NCBI RefSeq assembly: GCF_014196115.1
Contig: NZ_JACIDB010000002.1
Span: 1 to 64,000 of the forward strand
Length of the DNA: 64,000 bases
Direction: 5' to 3'
Origin: Sphingomonas aquatilis
Lineage (GTDB): Bacteria > Pseudomonadota > Alphaproteobacteria > Sphingomonadales > Sphingomonadaceae
The number at the start of each line of letters is the position of its first letter. The stretch's first letter is position 1. Positions 16,948-25,862 of this stretch are shown in pieces. A model generated the notes under the pieces. The model ran no database searches. It saw only the letters and a program-made list of their open reading frames with translations, and was not told the origin of the DNA. The translations under genes were made by a program, and so were the position numbers.

Positions 16948-19900
16948 CTCCGTCCTCCCATCGCGGTTTCAACCGCCACCTTCAGCCGCTCGCGCTCGCG
17001 CTCCGGCTCGGAGAACCAGCGATGCGAGGAGACACGGTGGATGACGGGGATCGAGCGCCGCAGCACCTGCGGCCGCCACATCTCCCGGGCCCGGGCGCTG
17101 GTCAGCAGTGGATGCCGGGGCGCATCGCATTCGATGCCGATGCCGTATAGACCGGTTCTCGGGTCCTCGATCGCGAAGTCGAGGCCGAACGCGCCGTCGT
17201 CACCGACGCTGGTCGGGTTCCACCCCATCGTCCGCAGTTCCTCCGCCACGCAGACGCGCAGGCCGTCCGCATCGTCGAACGAGGCACCTCCACCGCGTCG
17301 TCTTTCCGGCGTCAGTCGCGTCAGCAGCCCGTCCGCGGCATCGAGATCGCCTTCGGATATCGATCTCGCATATTCGAAGTACGCCTGCAGGAAGTCGCGT
17401 GGCGAGGATGCCTGACGGCGGGTGCTCAGGAGATCGGATATCTCGGATATCGGCATGGAGGTCACGAGGATCACCTTCTGACGGGCCCGGGTGACCGCGA
17501 CGTTCAGGCGTCGCTCGCCGCCCTTCTGGCCCAGGACGCCGAAGAACCGACGGAAGGTGCCCTGCGCGTTGCGCCCGAAGGTCGACGAGAAGACGATGAC
17601 GTCCCGCTCGTCGCCCTGCACGTTCTCGACGTTCTTGACGAAGAACCCCATGTCCTCGCCGCCTTCGACGCGGTCGCGTTCACGGGTCAGCGCCGCGCGG
17701 AAGGCGGCGTCCGTCTCCGCACGGCGTTCTAGCGCCTCCTCGATGACGTCCGCCTGCTTGCGGTTGAAGGTGACCACGCCGATCGTGGGCGGCGTTCCCT
17801 CGTTGCGCCAGAGTTCCGCTAGCTTCTCCACCACCTGCACGGCTTCACCGGGGTTCGTCTGGTCGACGTAGGTTCCTTCCGCCCGGACCACCTCGATCGG
17901 GCGCTTGCGTCTGATCTCGTCGGCGGGATGGCGGGCGGGGACGCTGAGGCGGTTCGAATAGAAGGACGCGTTCGAGAACTGGATCAGTTCGCGGTAGATC
18001 GACCGGTAGTGGATCTGGAGCGTCGTCGCCGGCAGGACGGACTTGCCGAGCTGCAGCAGATCCGGACAGTCCTTGATCTCCCGCCGGTTCCACGTCTCGT
18101 CCGCGGCCTCGCGTTCGTCGTCCTGCAGGTCCTCCTCGTTGGCGTACCCCTCGAAGATCTCGGCCTCGTCGCTCTCGACCTTGCTCGAGAAGAACGCCGT
18201 CGGCGGCATCTGCTTCTCGTCGCCGCTGACGATCATCCGCTCGGCTCGGAACAGCGTGGGCAACGCGTATTCGATGGGCATCTGCGACGCCTCGTCGAAG
18301 ATGACGGTATCGAACAGGCCCTTGCGGAGCGGCAGCAGTCGGCTCGCCACGTCGGGATTGACCAGCCAGACCGGCCGCAGGCGCATGAGGCCCAGTTCGA
18401 CCCCGCGATCGACGAACTCGCGCAGCCGGCGGGCCCTGGCCCCGCGAAGCCGCGTGATGTCCTCCCACTCCCTAAGCGGCCTGAGGCGGCTCGCGTCGAG
18501 CCCCTCGACCAGCAGCCGGCGGTTCAGCGCTCGCATGTCCCGGTCCGCCAGCGCCAGCGCCGCGGCCTTCGCCTCGAGCTCCTGCGCTTCGAGGAGGAGG
18601 GTGGGATCCGCCGTCTCCAGGCGGCTCTTCCACGCCAGGCGAGCCTCGATCGCCATGATGCGCCGGACCGTCGGCTCCAGTTCGACCTCTTCGATCCTCG
18701 AAAGTTCCTCCCTTATGCGGGAGAGCTGCGCGAAGACCTTCATCGCCCCTTCGCCCAGTTGGGGAACCCGCGCCCGGAAGCGCTGGAAGGCGGGCACGTG
18801 GGGCACTGCGCCGAGCAGAGGCTCGATCCTCGCCGCGTTGGATTGCTGCGATGTCACGGCGGCGCGGCACTGGTCGACCCAGGCCTCCGACATCCAGGCC
18901 GCGAGCCGATCGAGAGCGGAACGGCTTACGGTCCGGGCCGCGTGCCTGGCGAGGCCCTGATCGATTCCCTCCATGAGGTCCTCCACGGCCTGACGGGTCG
19001 CGGCTCTCGCCATCGCCGCCGAGACCGAGGGTTCGGGGTAGGCTTCGAGCCGGACGGCCAGCCCTTCCGCCCCGTCGATCAGAGCGCGGCACGCTCGGGT
19101 TTCTTCGATCAGCCGGGGGATGCGCAGGATGGCGAGGTGGCCGGCGGCCTCGCCCAGCCCGGCGGTCGCCTTCTCGAGCCTGCCGCGAAGCGGGCGCAAG
19201 GCTTCCTCGCGGTGGAGCGCGGTGCCGAAGGCGACAGGCTCGCTCAACCCGGCCTGCTTCATGAACGTCCGTCGTCGCCAGAGCGCCATCCACCTGGATG
19301 GCGTCAGGCGTTCCATGAACGTCGGTCGGCGCTGCAGCCGATCCGAGGTTTCCGTCCACGCCGCGAGATCGACGTCGTCGAGGCCCCGCGCGACCTCCAC
19401 GGCGTCGTCCGGGGCGTCGTCCGCCGGCAGCGCGAGGAGCGAACGCTCCAGATCAGCGAGCTCCTTCTGGAGTTCGGTTTCGCCGGGCGTGCGCTCGGAC
19501 GCGCCCGCGAGGAGCGGAAGCCAGCGTGCTAGACGTTGCCGCGCTTCATGGTCGATCGATAGGAACGCTGCGCCGTGCTCCGTCGACCAGCTTCGGTAGG
19601 GTTGGGGATCCTCGATCTCGAGGGCGTTGGGCGTCCGGGCTATCACGTCCCGGCGCTCCTGCTCGGCTGCCGCGAACGCTCCGAGATCTTCCGCGAAGGT
19701 CTGCACGGAGCCGGGATCGGTCCCGAATGGAAGCGTGTCGTGGAGGGCGCTGCCCTCCCAACGTGCGGGCAGCCACAGACGGGCGATGGGCGCGCAGATC
19801 TCCTGCAGGACCGTCAGTGCTCCGGGATCTGTGTCGGCGAGCACCGGGCGCAGCGACGGGAGGGCGGGCGTGATCCCTTCACGTGCCAACCCGATGAGGT

Positions 19901-22900
19901 CGCCCAGGATCAGCCGGAAGGACAGGCCCGTCCGTTCGTCGACGGCGTGCAGCGCGCGGTGCTGACCGTCGAGATCGGCTTCGAGCGCCTCTATGCGGGC
20001 CGCCGCCTGATCACGCAGCTGCCGCCAGCCGGTTGCGCCTCCGGACCTGGCGTGCAGCGCCTCGAGCTGCTCGCGGACGGCTCGGATGACGGGTTCGCGA
20101 TCCTTGTTGACGTCGTTGACCATGACGACGCGCTCTCCGAGGCCCGAGGCTTCGAGCCGCTTGTGCACGACTTCCAGCGCCGACTGCTTCTGGCAGACCA
20201 CCAGCAGGCTGCGCCCGGTGCCTATGGCGTCCGCGACCATGTTGACGATCGTCTGGCTCTTGCCGGTGCCGGGCGGTCCTTCGACGAGCAGCCCGCGACC
20301 CTGCCTGGCTTCGAGGACCGCGGCCTCCTGGGAGGGATCGCTGTCGGCGGTGAAGAAGCGCTCGCGCTCGGGGACGTGAAGCCGCTCCCCCCTGACGATC
20401 TGTTCGCCCGCGCGGAACGCCGTCTCGAGCGAGGTGCCCGCAGGCGGCCTGCTCTTGAGTTGCCGCAGGTCCTCCATCACGGCCTGACCCATGAAGCCCA
20501 GATGGAACAGGGCGGCGGCGCAGGCGACGCGATCCTCGCCGGGCCGCAGCCGGAGATCCTTGGACGGGATACCCTCCAGCGCTCGGCCTTCGACCCGGGC
20601 GAGCTCGCGGAAGGCCTCGACCACGTCCTGCGCGGTGACGGACGATCTGCCGAGCACGTCGTCCGCCGCCTCCTGCCAGCGGGCCGCGGTCTCGACGCCT
20701 AGCAGCGTCTCGAAGGCGGGATTGAGGCGGACCTCCTCCCGGTCCCGGTCGAACGCGAGGGTGACCCGCCCACGCGATCCGGTCTCGGGATGGATCCTGA
20801 TCGGCCACAGGAGGACGGGGGCGATGCGGGGACGGGTTGAGGCCCGGGCCTCCTGCATGACGAGGAACGGGAAGCCCAGATAGAGGCCGTCGATCCCGGT
20901 GTCGCGGCGGTAGAGGGTGGCGTGGCTGTGGAGGGTCCGGAGACGACGCTCGACGCGCGGATCGTCGACGAGGGGCGTCGGGTCCAGATCGATTCTCTGA
21001 TCGTTCCGGAGCAGGACGTGGTCGAGCAGCTCGGAAGCCCTCCGGCGAGGACTGTCGAGCTCCATCAGATCGAGGCGGGCCGTGGTCTTGCCGATCACCA
21101 TCCGGGTGAGCGGCCCACGCATGATCGTGCCCGTTATCCGACGCGAGAAGAAGTCCAGCAGGGTCGCGATGTACGCCTGTCGCGGCGGCTGCCGCCACTC
21201 AGCCGCCGGCACCGCCAGAAGCGCGAGCGCGCGCGAGAGAGGCAGCCGCTTCTCAAGCCTGAACTGGTCGCCCCAATCGTCGATGCGCTGCCGGCCGCAC
21301 CTGGCGAAGCCCTCGAGACGTCCTTCGATCTCCGCGTGCAGCTCGCGTCTCGGCGCGCCCGTGCGCGCAAGTGCCGCTGCACGGTCGAACTCCGCGAGCC
21401 CGGCGGCGGCGGCGGCGGATGCCGCTTCGTCGACGATCGCCTCCGCGGATCGGAAGTGGATGGCCGACGCGCTCACGAGGAGGATGAGGTCCTCCTCCTC
21501 GGTGATCCTGCGCTCGACGATGGCGAGGAGGCCCGGGTGATCTGTGTCCGGAAGGATGCGGCTGCGGTCAGCCCAGACGGCGGCGAGCCGCGACTTCGAC
21601 GTGGACAGGACCGAGGCCCGGAGCTGGCCCTCGTCGATCTCGACGTCGAGCTGCTTCGCCCTCTCGCGCACGCGGGCCTCGCGGCGCTTCAGGCGGGACA
21701 GCCACACCTCGTCGTCGTCGCGTTCGAGGCGATCCGGCAGTGGGCCGGTGATGAGCGCGTAGCCGTCGTCGGGATGGTCGATCAGCCACCCGGGCGTGAC
21801 GATCTCGCCGCGCACCACGAGCGGCATCGAGGGGTTCAGCGCCTTCAGCGCGAGCGCCAGCCTGAAGTCCTCCGATACGTCCTCCAGCGCGGCGATCGTC
21901 CTGACTTCGGCGCGAAGGTCGGCATGGTGTCCGGCTTCCTCGATCCACGTCGCCAGCTCGCCGCGGAGCAGCATCGACCGGGCCTGGTCCCAGTGTTCGG
22001 GCTCCGCCGCCGAGAGTGCGAAGCGTTCGGGCGTGTCGAGCTTCACTCCTGCGAGCATGATGCCGCGCATGCCTGCCCCGTCGCCCATCGGACGCAGTCG
22101 GGAAGGCGCCTGGGGAACGTCGCCCGCGAGCCAGCGCTGGACTTGGGGCCAGCACCAGCGTTCCCGGCGGTCGAGTGCAAGGAGCCCTCTCAGAAGCGCG
22201 TCCACCTCGTCGGGTAGACCGTCGGGGATCGGCGCTCCGTTCGTTAGGACGCTGATCAGGAAGGATTGGTCGTCGGCGCCGGCGAAGCAGGCGCCTCGGG
22301 TGACCTGTTCGAGCAGGATCATGCCGAGGCTCCACCAGTCGCTGGCGGCCGCGACGCCGCCGGCCACCGCCTCGGGGGCCGTGTACCGCGTGATCTCCAG
22401 GGGGGACACGACGTCGAGATCGTAGTCCGAGAGGCGCGCCGAGCCGAAGCCGGTGATGACGAGGTCCAGCGGCTCGCGCGTCCGCACCATGATCGCCGTG
22501 GGTCGCAGATCCCTATGTCGCAGACCGCGTTCGGCGAAGGCCGCCAGCGCGCCGCCCACTTCGTCCAGGATGCGGCAGAGCGTCGCCCGATCGGTCGCCA
22601 TCAGCCCCAGGTCGGCGAGCGTGCCGCCGCGCAGGTCCTCCGACACCTCGTAGGCGCGATCCCGCCACCTTCCCGTATCGAGGATCTCCGGCACGTGGTC
22701 CCGGTCGAGGACGCTAAGCGCGTCGTACACCTCGGGATCCGGCTCGCTGCCGTTGGCGTAGAGCGTCAGGACCGCCTCCCGGCCGTCTTCGTCCCGGACA
22801 GTCTCGAACCGCTCCCGGACATGACTGGTCGTCGGTATCCGTCGCAGCAGGCGCCAACCGGCGATCTCCGTCTCGACCTCGGGTGCGGGTGCGGGTTCGG

Positions 22901-23240
22901 GGATGGGCGGCGTCGCGTTCTCGTCGATCCCGCCCGCGTCCCGGTTCTGGTCCCGTGGCGGGTGCCGTTCGACGGCGGCGTCCGCGGCGTCGTCGGGCAC
23001 CAGCGGATCGGCGCCGCATTCGCCGCACATCAGGTCGCCGAGTTCGAGGGCGTGTCCGTTCGTGCAGGTCGGCGTCGATGCCGGGCTGGCCGCGGCCTCC
23101 TGGGCCGCGGGCGTCCAGCCGGCTGGTCGCAAGGGCAGGTCGGAGAGTTCCCATCCGCATGACAGGCCCGCGATGTCGCCGTCGCACAGGATCTCGTCGG
23201 CCGGCCGCTCGGTCTCGCAGTTGGGGCAGAAGCGGATCAT
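16944..23240 (-). CDS. Zinc-ribbon / pseudokinase / DUF4011-like / SF1 helicase / Vsr-like nuclease fusion
   Basis: This is a 2,098-residue multidomain protein. Two zinc ribbons come first (CPNC at 5-8 with C19 and C28; C59, C72, C75). A Ser/Thr-kinase fold spans about 125-375: HRD at 242-244 and APE at 288-290 remain, but the glycine loop, the VAIK lysine, the catalytic-loop Asn (Ala) and the DFG Asp (GFG, 264-266) are lost, so a pseudokinase is likely. A DUF4011-like region (about 690-830) precedes a Upf1-type SF1 helicase: Walker A EGPPGTGKS (987-995), DEASQMP (about 1645), SGDEKQMPP, NVQGDERDVIVFS and NVAVTRARQ. The C-terminus (about 2000-2090) is a restriction-endonuclease-fold domain with D and IECD motifs. 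ATG at 23240 overlaps the radical-SAM stop. It probably senses or unwinds and cuts nucleic acid. COG1112 helicases occur in Mokosh-type defence. Confidence 0.88.
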   Translation of the reverse strand: MIRFCPNCETERPADEILCDGDIAGLSCGWELSDLPLRPAGWTPAAQEAAASPASTPTCTNGHALELGDLMCGECGADPLVPDDAADAAVERHPPRDQNRDAGGIDENATPPIPEPAPAPEVETEIAGWRLLRRIPTTSHVRERFETVRDEDGREAVLTLYANGSEPDPEVYDALSVLDRDHVPEILDTGRWRDRAYEVSEDLRGGTLADLGLMATDRATLCRILDEVGGALAAFAERGLRHRDLRPTAIMVRTREPLDLVITGFGSARLSDYDLDVVSPLEITRYTAPEAVAGGVAAASDWWSLGMILLEQVTRGACFAGADDQSFLISVLTNGAPIPDGLPDEVDALLRGLLALDRRERWCWPQVQRWLAGDVPQAPSRLRPMGDGAGMRGIMLAGVKLDTPERFALSAAEPEHWDQARSMLLRGELATWIEEAGHHADLRAEVRTIAALEDVSEDFRLALALKALNPSMPLVVRGEIVTPGWLIDHPDDGYALITGPLPDRLERDDDEVWLSRLKRREARVRERAKQLDVEIDEGQLRASVLSTSKSRLAAVWADRSRILPDTDHPGLLAIVERRITEEEDLILLVSASAIHFRSAEAIVDEAASAAAAAGLAEFDRAAALARTGAPRRELHAEIEGRLEGFARCGRQRIDDWGDQFRLEKRLPLSRALALLAVPAAEWRQPPRQAYIATLLDFFSRRITGTIMRGPLTRMVIGKTTARLDLMELDSPRRRASELLDHVLLRNDQRIDLDPTPLVDDPRVERRLRTLHSHATLYRRDTGIDGLYLGFPFLVMQEARASTRPRIAPVLLWPIRIHPETGSRGRVTLAFDRDREEVRLNPAFETLLGVETAARWQEAADDVLGRSSVTAQDVVEAFRELARVEGRALEGIPSKDLRLRPGEDRVACAAALFHLGFMGQAVMEDLRQLKSRPPAGTSLETAFRAGEQIVRGERLHVPERERFFTADSDPSQEAAVLEARQGRGLLVEGPPGTGKSQTIVNMVADAIGTGRSLLVVCQKQSALEVVHKRLEASGLGERVVMVNDVNKDREPVIRAVREQLEALHARSGGATGWRQLRDQAAARIEALEADLDGQHRALHAVDERTGLSFRLILGDLIGLAREGITPALPSLRPVLADTDPGALTVLQEICAPIARLWLPARWEGSALHDTLPFGTDPGSVQTFAEDLGAFAAAEQERRDVIARTPNALEIEDPQPYRSWSTEHGAAFLSIDHEARQRLARWLPLLAGASERTPGETELQKELADLERSLLALPADDAPDDAVEVARGLDDVDLAAWTETSDRLQRRPTFMERLTPSRWMALWRRRTFMKQAGLSEPVAFGTALHREEALRPLRGRLEKATAGLGEAAGHLAILRIPRLIEETRACRALIDGAEGLAVRLEAYPEPSVSAAMARAATRQAVEDLMEGIDQGLARHAARTVSRSALDRLAAWMSEAWVDQCRAAVTSQQSNAARIEPLLGAVPHVPAFQRFRARVPQLGEGAMKVFAQLSRIREELSRIEEVELEPTVRRIMAIEARLAWKSRLETADPTLLLEAQELEAKAAALALADRDMRALNRRLLVEGLDASRLRPLREWEDITRLRGARARRLREFVDRGVELGLMRLRPVWLVNPDVASRLLPLRKGLFDTVIFDEASQMPIEYALPTLFRAERMIVSGDEKQMPPTAFFSSKVESDEAEIFEGYANEEDLQDDEREAADETWNRREIKDCPDLLQLGKSVLPATTLQIHYRSIYRELIQFSNASFYSNRLSVPARHPADEIRRKRPIEVVRAEGTYVDQTNPGEAVQVVEKLAELWRNEGTPPTIGVVTFNRKQADVIEEALERRAETDAAFRAALTRERDRVEGGEDMGFFVKNVENVQGDERDVIVFSSTFGRNAQGTFRRFFGVLGQKGGERRLNVAVTRARQKVILVTSMPISEISDLLSTRRQASSPRDFLQAYFEYARSISEGDLDAADGLLTRLTPERRRGGGASFDDADGLRVCVAEELRTMGWNPTSVGDDGAFGLDFAIEDPRTGLYGIGIECDAPRHPLLTSARAREMWRPQVLRRSIPVIHRVSSHRWFSEPERERERLKVAVETAMGGRR

Positions 23241-23884
23241 CGGACGGTCTCCCGGATGGATGCGGACGTCGACGCCGAGTGACCCTCCCGGGCGAGCAGA
23301 CGGCGCAGCTTCGACAGGTCGCCTCTGGCCGGTATGCCGGCGAACCAGGCGTCCCCCACGTCGTCGAACATGACGTCCAGTCGCCGGTCCCCGACCCCGG
23401 CGACGCGATCGTAGGCCCTGAAGGCCGAACCGCGTTCGGTGAGCACGTGCAGCGTCTGGTTGTCGCTGCCCCGAAGAGCGGCGGTCTGGGGAAGATCGGA
23501 GCGGAACGGACCCGTCATGACGACGTCGACGAGGTTGGGATGGACGTCGAACCAGCCGGCCACGTCCTGCATTTCGCGGCCCGTGAAGACCAGAGTGGGT
23601 GTCGCCGAATGTCGGCGCCACCCGTAGAGTATTTCGGCAAGGGCGTCGGGCTGATCGAACGGTTCGCCTCCCGAGACGGTAAGGCCGTCGCACGAGCCCG
23701 AGAGTTCCCTCAGACGGTCTACGACGTCCGCCGCGTCCACGAGGTTGCGGCCGGCGTCCCAGGTGTCGACCGAGATGCAGCCGGGACATCGGATCGAGCA
23801 GCCTTGGAACCAGAGCCCGATGCGACGTCCGGGTCCGAGCGTGGTCACGGGGAAGTGGATGCGGGAGATCGAGACCTGCGTCAC
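23237..23884 (-). CDS. Radical-SAM / 4Fe-4S activase-type protein (NrdG/PflA-like core)
   Basis: This 215-residue protein has the radical-SAM cluster motif CSIRCPGC (CX3CX2C, about residues 29-36) within LWFQGCSIRCPGCISVDTW, and the SAM-binding TVSGGEPF (about 68-75). The size and motif context match the single-cluster NrdG/PflA-like group rather than SPASM maturases. The start is GTG at 23884, overlapping the AAA+ stop (GTGA); longer upstream frame has no family similarity. No ribonucleotide reductase or glycyl-radical enzyme is nearby, so the target is probably a partner encoded in this operon (inference). Confidence 0.85.
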   Translation of the reverse strand: MTQVSISRIHFPVTTLGPGRRIGLWFQGCSIRCPGCISVDTWDAGRNLVDAADVVDRLRELSGSCDGLTVSGGEPFDQPDALAEILYGWRRHSATPTLVFTGREMQDVAGWFDVHPNLVDVVMTGPFRSDLPQTAALRGSDNQTLHVLTERGSAFRAYDRVAGVGDRRLDVMFDDVGDAWFAGIPARGDLSKLRRLLAREGHSASTSASIRETVR

Positions 23885-25707
23885 GCCGGTTCGATCTCGA
23901 GGGTCGTGACGCCGCCCGTGACGACGCGGGCGATCCTCACCGCTCCTTCGCGGTCCAGGTCGAACAGCGCGCGGGCCAGCGGATTGATGAGATGCGCCTC
24001 GATCATGTTGCGGATGCCGCGACCCCCGTTCGAGAGATCGGTCGTGCACAGCTGTCGCAGGGCCTCGCGGGCCTCGTCGGAGAGGACGATGTCGCGTCCG
24101 CCCGAGGCGGCGTCCCGGATCACGCTGTCCACCATGGAGGCGAATATCTGGTCGGCGATCCTCGGCCGGATGAAGTCGAAGACGATGACGTTCTCACCGA
24201 AGCGGTTGAGGATCTCGGGTCTGTTGAGGACGAGCTTGAAGTGGTTCGAGATCTCGGCTCGGACGCGCGAACGCACCTCGTCGAAGGGCTGGTCGGGCGT
24301 GACGTTCGCGACGCGGGCGCCATCCGCGCCGGCGGAATAGATGCCGAGGTTCGAAGTGAAGATGATCAGCGCTTCGGAGAAGTACACGCGGTCCCCGCGA
24401 CCCGAGGTCAGGACGCCGTCGTCCAGGATCTGGAGGAACTTGTCGAGGATGCGCGGATGGGCCTTCTCGATCTCGTCGAACAGCACGACGCTGAAGGGAC
24501 GCTCGCGCACGGCGTTCGTGAGCTCGCCGCCAACGTCGTAACCCACGTACCCGGGTGGCGCGCCGATCAGGCGCTGGTCCGCGTGTTCGGCGCTGAATTC
24601 CGACATGTCGAAGCGGATGTACGCGCTCTCGTCTCCGAACAGCAGCTCCGTGACGGTCTTCGCCAGCTCCGTTTTGCCGACGCCCGTGGGGCCGGCGAGG
24701 AACGCGATGCCCCGGGGACGGCCTCCGCGACGTCCGCCGCCGATGCCGGTCGCCGCGCGCTTCACGATGTCGAGCATGTGCACGACCGCGTGATCCTGCC
24801 CGGCAACGCGGCGGCGGATGATGTCGGCGCCGTCGCGGATCTTCCGCCGCTCGATCTTGAGCCACGCGTCCTCGGTGACGCCCACCTTGTATCGGCGGAC
24901 GGCCTCGCCGATGTCGGTGACGGCCACCTTCTCGGCTCGGGCGAGCTGCGCCACCGCGTTGAGGTCGACGAGCAGCATTCCTTCGGTCGCATCGACGAGC
25001 GAGCGGACGGCGTCCTCGAGAACCTCCGCCTCGGCGTCGCGCGCGCCGGGCAGCGTCTTCACCAGCGAGGGGGCGACGGCGCTTCGCGCCGCCCGATCGG
25101 GCGGCGCGATCGGCACGTGCCTGACGCGGGGGTTGTCGATGGTGAGCCAGTCGGGAAGGTCTCCCTCCTTCTCGGCTATCCAGATGACGGTGTTGTAACG
25201 CGGCGATCGTTCAGGACCGCTCGGTCGCGCGCGGGCGGTCTGGCTGAGGATCAGCGCCCGTGTGAACAGCTGCTGCTCGGCGGGCGACAGGGCATCGCTC
25301 CGGACGATCATGCGGGAGGCGAAGTCGGCGACGAGCGCGATCGGTTCGCCCTTGAGCGCCACGATCTTCTCGAGTGTGGCGCCGAATACGTCCGGGCCTG
25401 CTTGCGCGCGGCCGTTGGAGGGCGTCAGCCCGAGCCTCCTGAGAAGCGCGTCGCCGTCGGTCTGCGTCCCGTTCGGACGGCTCAGGACCGTGAAGCCCTT
25501 GAGCGGATCGTAATGCACGACCTCGGCGTATCCGGCCTCGGCGAGGGTGGAAGTTATGACGTCCGCGATCGGCGCGGCTACCGCCCTGCCGTCGATCACG
25601 CGGATCTGAAGGTCCCTGACGTTGCCCGTCAGGACGAACTGGCTCTTCAACGGCAGGAAACGCGTCAGGTCGCGCACCCAGCGCGACCTCAGGTCATGCG
25701 CATTCAA
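23881..25707 (-). CDS. ClpB-like AAA+ ATPase, first gene of the operon
   Basis: This 608-residue protein has an N-terminal region (about 1-240) resembling a degenerate AAA module (FVLTGNVRDLQIRV, VIWIAEKEGDLPDWL) without Walker A. A full Clp/Hsp100 D2-type module follows: Walker A GPTGVGKTELAKT (about 344-356), pore loop GYVGYDVGG, Walker B VVLFDEIEKAHP (about 415), sensor 1 IIFTSNLG, arginine finger RPEILNRFGENVIVF and sensor 2 GGRGIRNMIE. It should remodel or unfold protein partners using ATP. The start is TTG at 25707, supported by GGAGA six bases upstream. It heads the five-gene operon and is divergent from the SH3 protein gene; the 155-bp gap must hold both promoters. Confidence 0.88.
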   Translation of the reverse strand: MNAHDLRSRWVRDLTRFLPLKSQFVLTGNVRDLQIRVIDGRAVAAPIADVITSTLAEAGYAEVVHYDPLKGFTVLSRPNGTQTDGDALLRRLGLTPSNGRAQAGPDVFGATLEKIVALKGEPIALVADFASRMIVRSDALSPAEQQLFTRALILSQTARARPSGPERSPRYNTVIWIAEKEGDLPDWLTIDNPRVRHVPIAPPDRAARSAVAPSLVKTLPGARDAEAEVLEDAVRSLVDATEGMLLVDLNAVAQLARAEKVAVTDIGEAVRRYKVGVTEDAWLKIERRKIRDGADIIRRRVAGQDHAVVHMLDIVKRAATGIGGGRRGGRPRGIAFLAGPTGVGKTELAKTVTELLFGDESAYIRFDMSEFSAEHADQRLIGAPPGYVGYDVGGELTNAVRERPFSVVLFDEIEKAHPRILDKFLQILDDGVLTSGRGDRVYFSEALIIFTSNLGIYSAGADGARVANVTPDQPFDEVRSRVRAEISNHFKLVLNRPEILNRFGENVIVFDFIRPRIADQIFASMVDSVIRDAASGGRDIVLSDEAREALRQLCTTDLSNGGRGIRNMIEAHLINPLARALFDLDREGAVRIARVVTGGVTTLEIEPA

Positions 25708-25862
25708 GCAAGTTCTCCCATCGCGACCGGTCCCCAGCTCCGGCGCGTCGGCGAAGACTATCGACCCCGAAGTTAAATACAATGCGAACAGGCGCTTGTT
25801 GCCGTCGATCGAAATGGCGGGCAGGCTGCTCCGGGGATCTGAGATCGTACGGGGGAAGTCTC

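Noticed and set aside
23237..23884. NrdG, activator of anaerobic ribonucleotide reductase
   Set aside because: The motif fits, but no nrdD is nearby, and the gene is tightly coupled to the AAA+ and helicase genes.
15065..25707. Simple assignment to the Mokosh system
   Set aside because: The helicase plus kinase-like fold is reminiscent of Mokosh, but the PLD nuclease is absent, and the radical-SAM and ClpB-like genes are not part of my knowledge of that system.
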